A stretch of DNA of 64,000 bases from an uncultured Candidatus Melainabacteria bacterium (lineage in GTDB: Bacteria > Cyanobacteriota > Vampirovibrionia > Gastranaerophilales > Gastranaerophilaceae). The position numbers and the translations under genes are program-made. Location: positions 200,292 to 264,291 of the forward strand of contig CANOTP010000003.1 in assembly GCA_947570135.1 (NCBI GenBank), in the 5' to 3' direction. This document shows positions 8,058 to 15,658 of the stretch, one piece after another (within the stretch, counting starts at the first letter, position 1; each line of letters opens with the position of its first letter). The notes under the pieces were generated by a model, which did no database searches, was not told where the DNA came from, and saw nothing but the letters and a program-made list of their open reading frames with translations.

Positions 8058-8909
8058 ATGACAAGAAGATTTGGTTTTACCTTAGCTGAAGGTGCTACGC
8101 ACGTAAATTTGCTACAAACTAATGCTAAAGCAGGTTTTACATTAGCAGAAGTTCTTATTACCTTAGGTATTATTGGTGTAGTTGCGGCAATGACAATTCC
8201 AACATTGATTGCAAACACAAACGGAGCAAAATTTAGATCACAATTTAAGAAAACAATTTCAACATTGAACCAGGCAGGTTTGATGTCACAAGCACAATAT
8301 GACTTTGACTACGCGGGTACATCTGCAGCGTGTACGGCTTCTAAAGGTGCAGAAGATCATCCTGAGTCAGTAATGACATTCTGTGCAGTTTTAAATGGTA
8401 CTTTAACAGGTCAAACATATTATGAAGATTTATCAAAAATAAAACGTAGTAATAACGGTAAAGAAGAGTCTTATAAGGTTATAAAAACTTATACGTTGGA
8501 TGGAGCAACAGATAATGCTACTCCTACAGGATATCATGCATATACTTTAGCTGATGGTTCTATTGTTGCATTTAAATCCGGTGCTGCCGGTTGTGAATTA
8601 GCTATTGGTACTCAGTTAACAGATACTATTTTAGCTAGTGCAACTCCTCCTACATCAGAAGGTGGTTCAGATGGTAAAGCTGCTGGTGGTTTGAACGGAT
8701 GTTTAGGCTTTATTGACGTGAACGGTGCAACATTACCTAATAAAGAAGTTTCTTGTTCTGCAGGAACTACAAGTAGAAAAGTACAAGAGCCTTGTCCTGT
8801 TAAAAACGATGCAAATCACATGACAGACATCTTCCCGATTGTGTTCCACGATGCAACTGTTGAACCTGCTTCAAACGCTGCTAAATACGTTTTAACAACA
8901 AGTAAATAA
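8058..8909 (+). CDS. Prepilin-like secreted protein with two FTLAE motifs
   Basis: Type IV pilin/type II pseudopilin-like protein, 283 aa from this start. The ATG at 8058 is chosen because gaaagga lies 10 bases upstream; an in-frame ATG at 8010 has no such site. The leader reads GFTLAEGATHVN and then, 20 residues on, AGFTLAEVLITLGIIGVVAA, so the cleavage motif G/FTLAE occurs twice and only the second precedes the hydrophobic helix. The globular part is large and Cys-containing and includes FIDVNGATLPN, a version of the DxNG..PN motif shared by the other prepilins here. It faces the XRE gene at 7866. Confidence 0.88.
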   Translation: MTRRFGFTLAEGATHVNLLQTNAKAGFTLAEVLITLGIIGVVAAMTIPTLIANTNGAKFRSQFKKTISTLNQAGLMSQAQYDFDYAGTSAACTASKGAEDHPESVMTFCAVLNGTLTGQTYYEDLSKIKRSNNGKEESYKVIKTYTLDGATDNATPTGYHAYTLADGSIVAFKSGAAGCELAIGTQLTDTILASATPPTSEGGSDGKAAGGLNGCLGFIDVNGATLPNKEVSCSAGTTSRKVQEPCPVKNDANHMTDIFPIVFHDATVEPASNAAKYVLTTSK

Positions 8910-8918
8910 CGTATCGTC

Positions 8919-9035
8919 ACTCCGTACTTGATACGGAGTCTATCAATGCCAATGTCCCCTTACGGGATGAATCAACATTGACAGATTCTGACTTCCGTCA
9001 GAATGACAATAAAAATTCCGTGTTAGGCACGGAAT
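8919..9035. repeat. Dispersed composite intergenic repeat, copy A
   Basis: Three hairpins surround a core. The first is ACTCCGTA-cttga-TACGGAGT (8919-8939). The core beginning CCCCTTACGGGATGAATCAA lies at 8956-8988. Then follow ATTCTGA/TCAGAAT (8985-9004) and ATTCCGTG/CACGGAAT (9015-9035). The core recurs at 48691-48723 and 59454-59486, with related hairpins beside it. The copies lie between genes. No reading frame is evident. Confidence 0.7.
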
Positions 9036-9052
9036 GACAGAAAACTTAATAC

Positions 9053-9077
9053 ATCAGGTGATACCGAATCACTTGAT
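9053..9077. other. Intergenic hairpin
   Basis: Near-perfect inverted repeat ATCAGGTGAT-accga-ATCACTTGAT between the dispersed repeat and the terminator. In RNA the single mismatch would be a G-U pair. Role unknown. Confidence 0.4.
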
Positions 9078-9092
9078 ACGCTTTACATTATC

Positions 9093-9126
9093 GGACGCGG
9101 GATTCACCTTCCGCGTCCTTTCTCTT
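9093..9126 (+). terminator. Intrinsic terminator of the prepilin gene
   Basis: GGACGCGG (9093-9100) pairs with CCGCGTCC (9111-9118), with a 10-base loop, followed by TTTCTCTT. The 396 bases between 8909 and 9306 hold the composite repeat, a hairpin, this terminator and the promoter region of the next gene. Confidence 0.75.
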
Positions 9127-9148
9127 GGATGTTTAAAAATCAATTCAT

Positions 9149-9229
9149 TTACAATATTGTAACAAAATGTAAAGTTGAATTTAAAGTGTCTCAAAGCTTG
9201 TTATAATGCCCTATATGATATGATATAAT
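9149..9229 (+). promoter_or_regulatory. Promoter region with a palindromic operator candidate
   Basis: A perfect 14-bp palindrome TTACAATATTGTAA lies at 9149-9162. A -10-like TATAAT lies at 9224-9229, about 75 bases before the ATG of the gene at 9306. A possible -35 TTGTTA at 9198 is spaced 20 bases away, which is not ideal. Confidence 0.35.
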
Positions 9230-9305
9230 ATGGTGAGGCAATTTCTTTTCTTTGAAATTTTTTATACCTGTGTAGGTAAACAAATCAAAAGAAAGGTTAG
9301 GTATT

Positions 9306-9692
9306 ATGACAACAACTGCGACTAATTTAGGGATGGATTCTGTAACAGGCAAGTATAAAGTTTTGATTCAATCAGACAAAGTAAAAGGCGAATGCGTAGT
9401 TCGAGATTTTGATGATAAGTATGAAGCCCGCAAATTTGCGTATGAGGTTAATCACGAAAAATTAGCAGGACAGCCTAAAGAAGATTGCTACGAATGCCGA
9501 GCTCAAGAAGGTTTTGCTCCAAAACACAAACCGTTGCCTGATAATAAACCAAAACCGATAAAATTGTTGCCTAATTGGATTAAAACTGGATGTGATATGC
9601 CTGAAGACGGTGGAATTACAGGTAGAATCAGGAAAGAAGATATGCGTCCTGATATTTTGAAAAATATTTTCCCAAATCCTACATTGTACTAA
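9306..9692 (+). CDS. Small cytoplasmic protein of unknown function
   Basis: 128 aa with no signal peptide or membrane segment. It begins MTTTATNLGMDSVTGKYKVL. The middle has a C-Y-E-C pair (around residues 61-64) followed by a Pro/Lys-rich stretch (KPLPDNKPKPIKLLPNW). aaaggt precedes the ATG. It is followed by a second small gene with its own good ribosome site, and the two end in a shared hairpin at 10063. I do not recognise the family. Confidence 0.7.
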   Translation: MTTTATNLGMDSVTGKYKVLIQSDKVKGECVVRDFDDKYEARKFAYEVNHEKLAGQPKEDCYECRAQEGFAPKHKPLPDNKPKPIKLLPNWIKTGCDMPEDGGITGRIRKEDMRPDILKNIFPNPTLY

Positions 9693-9726
9693 GATTTTAG
9701 CAAATTTAAAATAAAGGAGAAAAATT

Positions 9727-10044
9727 ATGCCAACAAATTCAGTAACAACCTTTCCAAATTCAACTGTCCGAGTAGAAACAACAACATATAATGCTGCAGA
9801 TAAAATAAATGGCGCTAAATATTGGGATTCAAAAAAAGTATATTTAGCACAGGATAATCCTTTAAGACAAGCAAATGTTGATCATTTCTTAACTCAAACT
9901 ACGGATGGAACGAAAGCTGTTTCAATTGTGACAAAAGATGGTAAAAAATTTGCAACAACATATATAAAAGACGGAAAACTATTTGGCGAAATAAAACATG
10001 TTGTAAGATTTTTGAAAGATAATATTGGAAAAGTCAAATTATAA
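9727..10044 (+). CDS. Small protein of unknown function
   Basis: 105 aa, no signal peptide. The first 25 residues are Thr/Asn-rich and probably flexible; the rest could form a small beta-rich fold (VSIVTKDGKKFATTYIKDG). The ATG is preceded by aaaggag, 9 bases away. The gene lies 34 bases after its neighbour, so the two are likely cotranscribed. Family not recognised. Confidence 0.7.
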   Translation: MPTNSVTTFPNSTVRVETTTYNAADKINGAKYWDSKKVYLAQDNPLRQANVDHFLTQTTDGTKAVSIVTKDGKKFATTYIKDGKLFGEIKHVVRFLKDNIGKVKL

Positions 10045-10062
10045 AAAGTCTTAAGAACTATT

Positions 10063-10091
10063 AAGGCGCGGCGATAAAATCGCCGCGCCTT
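10063..10091. terminator. GC-rich terminator hairpin
   Basis: Perfect 13-bp inverted repeat AAGGCGCGGCGAT / ATCGCCGCGCCTT with a 3-base loop, between convergent genes. The following T run is weak on both strands. Confidence 0.7.
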
Positions 10092-10125
10092 CTGTATATG
10101 TGCAAAATTGTTATTTGTTTCCCCA

Positions 10126-10788
10126 TTACCAGTTATTACGAGTTAAGGTTTGTTTTCCGTTTTTGTCGTAAAGCTTATCTTTGTACCAAACGCCTTGAAA
10201 CTCTTTGTCCGGCCCGAACATATATTGTAAGTCCCGTGATACAAAATATATTGCACTGCTTAATTTACCTTTTCTGTCATATTGCATTGATGTATAAGGG
10301 AAGTTCGGATACTCATCAGACATAATATCTGCGTAATACATTTTTCCGAACGGTGAATAATAAAATGCTTGGCGAGGGTTATCTTTATACTGGATTGCGT
10401 AAATCATCAGGGTATCATTTTTATAATAAAACGCACAGTATTTTGCTTCTTCATCCTCTGTAATTCCGTTATTTACATAGAAATAGTGGTGTTTGAAGTT
10501 TCTGTCTTTCATAAAAGGCTTGAACTTTGTTTTGAATTCTTCCTTGTCAAAAGCAATTTTACTTGTGTTTGTTTCAAAAAGCTTTGTTTTGAACTCTTTT
10601 ATATATTCTTCACGCTGTTGTTGAGAAACGTCAAGCCAATCAAAGGTTACGGTAATTTCGGCTTTAGGTGTTGTTTGTTCTTGTTGAATCGGTTTTTGTT
10701 CGACTTCAAATATTTCTTCAGGGATTGCGTAACAAGCAGTGGAGCTTGCAAGTAAAATTGCTGCTATAGTTATTAGAAATCTTTTCAT
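10126..10788 (-). CDS. Secreted protein of unknown function
   Basis: 220 aa. An N-terminal signal peptide (MKRFLITIAAILLASSTACYA) is followed by a Glu/Gln/Pro-rich segment. The mature part is rich in Tyr and Lys and includes repeated Y-x-K/G turns (YNFPYTSMQYDRKGKL-like region and WYKDKLYDKNGKQTL). These resemble MORN/toxin-WG style beta-hairpins, but I cannot assign a family. aagagga precedes the ATG. It is third in a minus-strand run after the genes at 12527 and 11511, separated from its neighbour by a hairpin at 10811. Confidence 0.7.
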   Translation of the reverse strand: MKRFLITIAAILLASSTACYAIPEEIFEVEQKPIQQEQTTPKAEITVTFDWLDVSQQQREEYIKEFKTKLFETNTSKIAFDKEEFKTKFKPFMKDRNFKHHYFYVNNGITEDEEAKYCAFYYKNDTLMIYAIQYKDNPRQAFYYSPFGKMYYADIMSDEYPNFPYTSMQYDRKGKLSSAIYFVSRDLQYMFGPDKEFQGVWYKDKLYDKNGKQTLTRNNW

Positions 10789-10810
10789 TTTATAATCCTC
10801 TTTTTATTTT

Positions 10811-10837
10811 GTCACCCTGAACTTGATACGGAGTGAC
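10811..10837. repeat. Hybrid hairpin related to the dispersed repeat
   Basis: The outer arms GTCAC and GTGAC pair. The left half matches the 59428 hairpin (CACCCTGAACTTGAT) and the right half matches the 8919 hairpin (TACGGAGT). It looks like a recombinant of two hairpin types. It lies between two minus-strand genes. Confidence 0.5.
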
Positions 10838-10839
10838 GA

Positions 10840-11511
10840 TTACTCCTTAAGCATATTATATCCGAGCCTTAATTTAATCGACATCATATTATCTTCTGTG
10901 TCCATAAATAATAAATTTTCACTAATTGCATAGTTTTCGGGAGTAATAATCCCGTTGATTTCAAACCCCGTAAAGTTATTATTTTCATCTCGTTTTGTTT
11001 TGGTTGCAAGAGCGTAAATAAACGCTGCCATGTCGTGTTTGTCGATTAAGTTATCACCGCCCGTTGTTTCACCGTGAGCGGAAAGTTTATTAAAACCGTT
11101 TCTTATTTGGACTTTGACCTGGGAAATGTACTCAGGCTTGTTCATAATATCGTAATGTCCGAATCTGTACTTTAATTGATAAGCTTCGTACTGATGATAA
11201 TCAAGTTTTCCCGTAAGATTTCCTGTTTCTTTTGCCATAAAAAGCAGATAAGAAGTTGCTAAATCTCTGATTTCGTCTTTAAATGTTTTATCAAGTTTAT
11301 CATAATCTTCTTGGGTTTTGTTTTCCTTAGCAGCAAGGTTGCGCCAGGATTTTGAAACGACATCAAAAGATTCCGCTTTCGGGTTGGTGATGCCGCTTTG
11401 GACAACCATATCATTTAAAATAAGGGCAAAAGCTTCTCCAAGTTCAGCATTTCCGCCTGATAACTCCTTTAAAATAGAAGTTCTTTGAATGTTTTGCCCA
11501 AAATTGTTCAT
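10840..11511 (-). CDS. Protein of unknown function, possible EF-hand-like motif
   Basis: 223 aa, no signal peptide and mostly helical. The region GGDNLIDKHDMAAFIYALAT at about residues 148-167 looks like a degenerate EF-hand-type acidic loop followed by a helix; this is a weak resemblance. The gene starts 12 bases after the stop of the activase gene and is preceded by agga, so it is probably cotranscribed with it. Family not recognised. Confidence 0.6.
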   Translation of the reverse strand: MNNFGQNIQRTSILKELSGGNAELGEAFALILNDMVVQSGITNPKAESFDVVSKSWRNLAAKENKTQEDYDKLDKTFKDEIRDLATSYLLFMAKETGNLTGKLDYHQYEAYQLKYRFGHYDIMNKPEYISQVKVQIRNGFNKLSAHGETTGGDNLIDKHDMAAFIYALATKTKRDENNNFTGFEINGIITPENYAISENLLFMDTEDNMMSIKLRLGYNMLKE

Positions 11512-11522
11512 TAAAATTTATC

Positions 11523-12527
11523 CTAACTTATGTCCCAACGTCCGCAAGTTCCGCCCCAGCGCGCGATAATATTGCCTTTAACATCTTTAATTTTTTCAAC
11601 ATGCTGAACTTTATTAACGCCTTCAACGATTGTAATAACTTCACAATTGTTTGAACAGCCTGTACATGTACATGTGATTGATGAAAAATGCATATCAGCA
11701 ACGTTCCAGCCTTTGAATTTTGTCGGAACTTCCGTATACTGGTGGTTTTCCATTGCAAGAAGTGCCGCACCGATTGCACCCATTGTCTGGTGGTTTTCTG
11801 GAACTACGATTTTGGTGTTAAGTGCTTCTTCAAACGCCTTAACCATACCTGTATTTGTTGCAACACCGCCCTGGAAAGATACTGTCGGAAGAAGTTCTTT
11901 ACCTAACGCAAGGTTACTTAAGTAGTTTCTTACAAGTGCCTGACAAAGGCCGTAAAGTAAGTCTTCTACAGGGTAGCCTAATTGTTGTTTGTGGATTAAA
12001 TCCGATTCGGCGAAAACTCCGCATCTTCCTGCGATTCTTGCAGGGTTTGTTGATTTTAACGCAGTCGGACCGAATTCTTCAATCGGAACATTTAATCTTT
12101 GTGCCTGGTGGTCTAAGAAACTTCCCGTACCTGCCGCGCAAACCGTATTCATTGCAAAATCCGTTACGATACCGTCGCGAAGGATGATAATTTTACTGTC
12201 CTGACCGCCTATTTCCAAGATTGTTTGAACCCCGGGAATATTGGTGCTTGCAGCAACCGCGTGTGCGGTAATTTCGTTTTTAACGACATCCGCTCCGACT
12301 AATGAACCCGCTAAAGCTCGTCCTGAGCCTGTTGTTCCGACACCTTTAACTTCATAATCCGTGATTCTTTTTTCGTATAATTTATTCAAACCTGTTTGGA
12401 CAGCCAACACTGGTTTGCCTGCAGTTTTTAGCATTACGCTGTCTACATATTTTCCTGTTTCATCAACTAAAGCCAGTTTAGTTGTTACTGATCCTACGTC
12501 TATCCCTAAATATACTGTTAAACTCAT
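11523..12527 (-). CDS. CoA-substrate-specific enzyme activase (HgdC/BcrAD-BadFG family)
   Basis: ASKHA-fold ATPase of the type that activates 2-hydroxyacyl-CoA dehydratases and benzoyl-CoA reductases by ATP-driven electron transfer. Motifs are YLGIDVGSVTTKLALVDE (phosphate 1), LEIGGQDSKII (phosphate 2), NTVCAAGTGSFLD and GRCGVFAESD, the last two providing the usual 4Fe-4S cysteines. SFQGGVATNTGMV is the adenosine motif. At 334 aa it is longer than HgdC (about 260), with an extra C-terminal cysteine cluster (CTCTGCSNNC and GGTCGRWD). The dehydratase subunits are not adjacent, so the target is unknown. Confidence 0.85.
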   Translation of the reverse strand: MSLTVYLGIDVGSVTTKLALVDETGKYVDSVMLKTAGKPVLAVQTGLNKLYEKRITDYEVKGVGTTGSGRALAGSLVGADVVKNEITAHAVAASTNIPGVQTILEIGGQDSKIIILRDGIVTDFAMNTVCAAGTGSFLDHQAQRLNVPIEEFGPTALKSTNPARIAGRCGVFAESDLIHKQQLGYPVEDLLYGLCQALVRNYLSNLALGKELLPTVSFQGGVATNTGMVKAFEEALNTKIVVPENHQTMGAIGAALLAMENHQYTEVPTKFKGWNVADMHFSSITCTCTGCSNNCEVITIVEGVNKVQHVEKIKDVKGNIIARWGGTCGRWDIS

Positions 12528-12592
12528 TTCTTTTTCCTTTACTATAACAGTATAATAATAGCATAAACATTAAGGTTTGGACAATATTTTAT

Positions 12593-12772
12593 TTAATGCA
12601 TAATATCATTTTTGTTAAGCTCGCCGACGTAATCTATCGGACTTTCGTTCGGAAGGCTTTCAAAATAATCCGATAACATCTTTTCTATATTTGATATTTT
12701 GCAAAAATTACTTAATTTTCTTATCTTTTGATCTAAATCAAGGGTGGTTCCCTGTTGCAGTGCAATTTCCAT
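12593..12772 (-). CDS. Small hypothetical protein (59 aa)
   Basis: An intact 59-codon frame starting MEIALQQGTTLDLDQKIRKL and ending ELNKNDIMH, with gaggag 11 bases before the ATG. It is predicted helical and charged, with no membrane segment. It fills most of the otherwise empty stretch between the activase gene (start 12527) and the next plus-strand gene, and it would lie upstream of the activase on the same strand. Could be spurious, but the ribosome site argues for it. Confidence 0.5.
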   Translation of the reverse strand: MEIALQQGTTLDLDQKIRKLSNFCKISNIEKMLSDYFESLPNESPIDYVGELNKNDIMH

Positions 12773-12905
12773 TAGTGTATAATCTCCTCGCTATATATTA
12801 TATAAACCCGCATTTCTTGTAAAAAATACACTTTTTTAAGTTTTATTAAATATCTACATTGTTTATACTATTAAATTTTTCGGATTTTCCATTATACTGG
12901 TATAT

Positions 12906-13796
12906 ATGAGAAAGATTATATTAACAATTTTATTAACTTTGGTTATAACGGGTGTTTATCAGCCTGCTAAGGCGTCTTTAATTTCTGATTATGCTTATCG
13001 CAGAGAACAGATTAAAGAGTCAAGACAGGATGTTAAGGCTATAAAAGATTTATTTAAAAAGCAGGCGTACTATGCCAATAAACATGATTCAAAAGGGCTT
13101 GCCGCTTTATATGATGATAAATATATGAATAATGACGGATTCAATAAAGAGGTTTACTTTAAAAGTATAGAATCTACCTGGGAAGCTTGTGAGGATTTGT
13201 CTTATTCAACAAGAATCTTATCAATTTCCGTTAACGGAGATTACGCAACCGTTGATGTTGAAGAAACTGCTAACGGAACTGTTGTTGAAAAGTATGATTA
13301 TATGCAGATTGCAGGCGAAATCCATTCATTATCCGAAGGGATTTATCATTTGGTGAAAATTAACGGCAAATGGTATATCGCAGGTGAAACTTCAATTTCT
13401 GATGAATCATCTTTATTATACGGGGATGCCAGATTTATGAATATTGATTTGCAGGTTCCCGCACAAGTAGGCTCAGGAGATGATTATACAACAACTTTGA
13501 AAGTTGATGCGGATGATGATAATTTTATCCTTGGCTCAATTGATCATGATTTGGTAACTTATCCGACAAAGCCGCCAAGAAATGAATTAAGAGCACTTCC
13601 GCGCTCAGGTGAGTTGGAAAGGATTATCAAAGCAAATACTGATAATATAAATGAGTATGCTGTAGCTTCTCTTGCAATATCTAAAGTTACCCCTATGGGC
13701 GAAGATAATGTAAAAATAAGAATGGCAGGGCTAGCTTGTATTATGAAAAGAATTAATGTTGTTCCGAAAAATAATTTTGTAAAGTTGGAGGACTAA
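12906..13796 (+). CDS. Secreted NTF2-like protein
   Basis: 296 aa with a signal peptide (MRKIILTILLTLVITGVYQPAKA). Residues about 40-170 look like an NTF2/SnoaL-type fold: a helix with KKQAYYANKHDSKGLAALY, then strands with STRILSISVNGDYATVDVEE and YHLVKINGKWYIAG. The C-terminal part (about 175-296) has no family I recognise. No Shine-Dalgarno is present; TATACT at 12893-12898 lies 7 bases before the ATG, which suggests a leaderless messenger. It is 4 bases upstream of lspA and likely leads an operon lspA/rluD-like/LapA-like. Confidence 0.7.
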   Translation: MRKIILTILLTLVITGVYQPAKASLISDYAYRREQIKESRQDVKAIKDLFKKQAYYANKHDSKGLAALYDDKYMNNDGFNKEVYFKSIESTWEACEDLSYSTRILSISVNGDYATVDVEETANGTVVEKYDYMQIAGEIHSLSEGIYHLVKINGKWYIAGETSISDESSLLYGDARFMNIDLQVPAQVGSGDDYTTTLKVDADDDNFILGSIDHDLVTYPTKPPRNELRALPRSGELERIIKANTDNINEYAVASLAISKVTPMGEDNVKIRMAGLACIMKRINVVPKNNFVKLED

Positions 13797-13800
13797 AGTT

Positions 13801-14265
13801 TTGAATACTTCTGTCGGTAAATATATTTATTTCATACTTTGTTTTATATTTTGGCTGTTTTTGGCGTTGTTTTCGTCAAAGCTTATTGTTGATAACCTGA
13901 CTTCAGGGCATCATTATTCTAATTTGGTATTCAGTCTTCACTATGTAAAAAACAGCGGAGCAGCGTTCAGTTTGCTTCAAAATGCAAGAGAATTTTTGAT
14001 TATTGTATCAATTGTTGCAACTACGTTTCTGTTTATGTATGTTCATAACCATATCAGAAATATTCATCTTATTTCTGTTTCTTTCATCTCGTTATTAAGT
14101 GCTGGAATTATGGCAAATTGTCACGAAAGAATCGTTCTGGGGTTTGTCAGAGATTATATTCAATTGAACTTTATCAATTTCCCTATTTTTAACGTTGCCG
14201 ATATCTTTATAACAATTGGTGTTATAGCATTTGTTTGCATTCTAACATTTTATAAAGGTAAATAG
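13801..14265 (+). CDS. lspA: Lipoprotein signal peptidase (prolipoprotein SPase II)
   Basis: Inner-membrane aspartyl protease that removes lipoprotein signal peptides. 154 aa with four hydrophobic segments. Family motifs are VKNSGAAFSLL, VRDYI with Asp118, and FNVADIFI with Asp134, the catalytic pair. The segment before Asp118 reads NCHERI where most LspA have GNxxDR. The start is TTG at 13801 with ggagg 8 bases upstream. It sits 4 bases after the NTF2-like gene and 1 base before the pseudouridine synthase. Confidence 0.9.
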   Translation: MNTSVGKYIYFILCFIFWLFLALFSSKLIVDNLTSGHHYSNLVFSLHYVKNSGAAFSLLQNAREFLIIVSIVATTFLFMYVHNHIRNIHLISVSFISLLSAGIMANCHERIVLGFVRDYIQLNFINFPIFNVADIFITIGVIAFVCILTFYKGK

Positions 14266-14266
14266 T

Positions 14267-15181
14267 ATGGAGCTTTTGGCAGATGAAACAAACGAAGGTT
14301 TACGGCTTGATGCTTATCTTGCAGAACTTTATGACGGGGTTTCCCGTTCAAAGGTTCAAAATGCGATAAAGACGGGAAAAGTCACGGTTAACGGGGGTGA
14401 AAAAAAGCCTTCGTATGTCTTAAAAGAAGGTGACAGGATTGAGTTTGAAAGCCTTGTTGAAGATAAGCTTCTAAAAATCGAGCCTGAAAATATTTCGCTT
14501 GAAGTTGTTTGGGAAGATGAGAATATGGCTGTTGTTAATAAACCTTCAGGCATGCTGACTCATCCTACACCGTTAGAAACCTCAGGAACATTGGTTAATG
14601 CACTTTTATTTAAATTTGGCGAAAATTTGTCCGATTTAAACGGTGAGTTCAGACGCGGGATTGTCCACAGGCTTGATAGGAACACATCAGGGCTTTTGAT
14701 GATTGCTAAAAACAATAAAACCCACGAATATCTTGCCGATATGATTAGGGAACATAACCTGACAAAAAAATATCACGCTGTGTTAAAAGGTGATTATCCG
14801 AGGGATTTGGATATTATAGAAGAACCGATTTCAAGACATAAAAATCAGCCTCACAAAATGGCTGTAAATCCTGACGGGAAACCCAGCCGTACGGAATTAA
14901 AAGTATTAGAACGGTTTGGTGAAGCAACTTATGTTGAATTAAATCTTGTAACGGGCAGAACTCATCAAATAAGGGTTCATACAAGCTATAAAAAGCATCC
15001 TGTATATAATGACACACTTTACGGCGCGGGAGTCGGGAAGGTTAAGACCGATGAGCAGGTTCTGCAATCGTTTTATCTGAGATTTGCAAAACCGTTTTCA
15101 GCAGAGATAATTGAATTATCGTTAGGACCCGATAAAAAATTAGCGAAGGTTTTGACTTATTTTAGAAACAGGAGAGTTTAA
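14267..15181 (+). CDS. RluA/RluD-family rRNA pseudouridine synthase
   Basis: 304 aa. Residues 12-70 are an S4 RNA-binding domain (RLDAYLAELYDGVSRSKVQNA). The catalytic domain contains GIVHRLDRNTSGLLMIAK with Asp137, LTKKYHAVLKG and TGRTHQIRVHTSYKKHP. Layout and length match RluD (E. coli U1911/1915/1917 of 23S rRNA); the exact target is inferred. It starts 1 base after lspA, an arrangement common in bacteria (lspA followed by rluD). Confidence 0.93.
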   Translation: MELLADETNEGLRLDAYLAELYDGVSRSKVQNAIKTGKVTVNGGEKKPSYVLKEGDRIEFESLVEDKLLKIEPENISLEVVWEDENMAVVNKPSGMLTHPTPLETSGTLVNALLFKFGENLSDLNGEFRRGIVHRLDRNTSGLLMIAKNNKTHEYLADMIREHNLTKKYHAVLKGDYPRDLDIIEEPISRHKNQPHKMAVNPDGKPSRTELKVLERFGEATYVELNLVTGRTHQIRVHTSYKKHPVYNDTLYGAGVGKVKTDEQVLQSFYLRFAKPFSAEIIELSLGPDKKLAKVLTYFRNRRV

Positions 15182-15182
15182 A

Positions 15183-15641
15183 ATGAGAAGAGTTTTTTTA
15201 GTACTCAGTGTTATAATATTGATTTTCGGCTTATACATTGCGTTTATGAATACAGGAAATACCGTTAATATAAATGTTTTATATAGTAACATGCTTGATG
15301 CTCAAACGCAGGCAGGTTGGGCTGAACAAGGCGGGTTCTTTGTTAAACAAATGAATTTGGCTGCCTATACACTGTCATTGTTGATTGGTGGAATCTTTGT
15401 CGGCGGCGGGATTGTTTATATGTTCTGGCATGCTGCTAAAGATAAATTGAAAGCTTACCAAAGAGAGCTTGAAAAAACGTCTATTACAGGCACAAATAGC
15501 GCCTCTCGTGTCGAAGTCTTGGAAGCTAAGATTAAGACTTTAGAAAAAGCGTTTAATACAGTGATTGATGAGCGTACCCAATTAGAAGTACAAATAAAAA
15601 CGTTAAATGCCGAGCTTGACAGTTTAAATAAAGATAAATAA
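15183..15641 (+). CDS. LapA-like (DUF1049) membrane protein with C-terminal coiled coil
   Basis: 152 aa. Two membrane helices at about 3-22 (RVFLVLSVIILIFGLYIAFM) and 59-82 (LAAYTLSLLIGGIFVGGGIV) fit the LapA/DUF1049 layout. Residues 90-152 form a long heptad coiled coil (VEVLEAKIKTLEKAFNTVID and onward). It starts 1 base after the pseudouridine synthase and is followed 17 bases later by the frameshifted prepilin, so the prepilin may be cotranscribed. Confidence 0.75.
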   Translation: MRRVFLVLSVIILIFGLYIAFMNTGNTVNINVLYSNMLDAQTQAGWAEQGGFFVKQMNLAAYTLSLLIGGIFVGGGIVYMFWHAAKDKLKAYQRELEKTSITGTNSASRVEVLEAKIKTLEKAFNTVIDERTQLEVQIKTLNAELDSLNKDK

Positions 15642-15658
15642 ATGAAAGGAAGAAAAGT

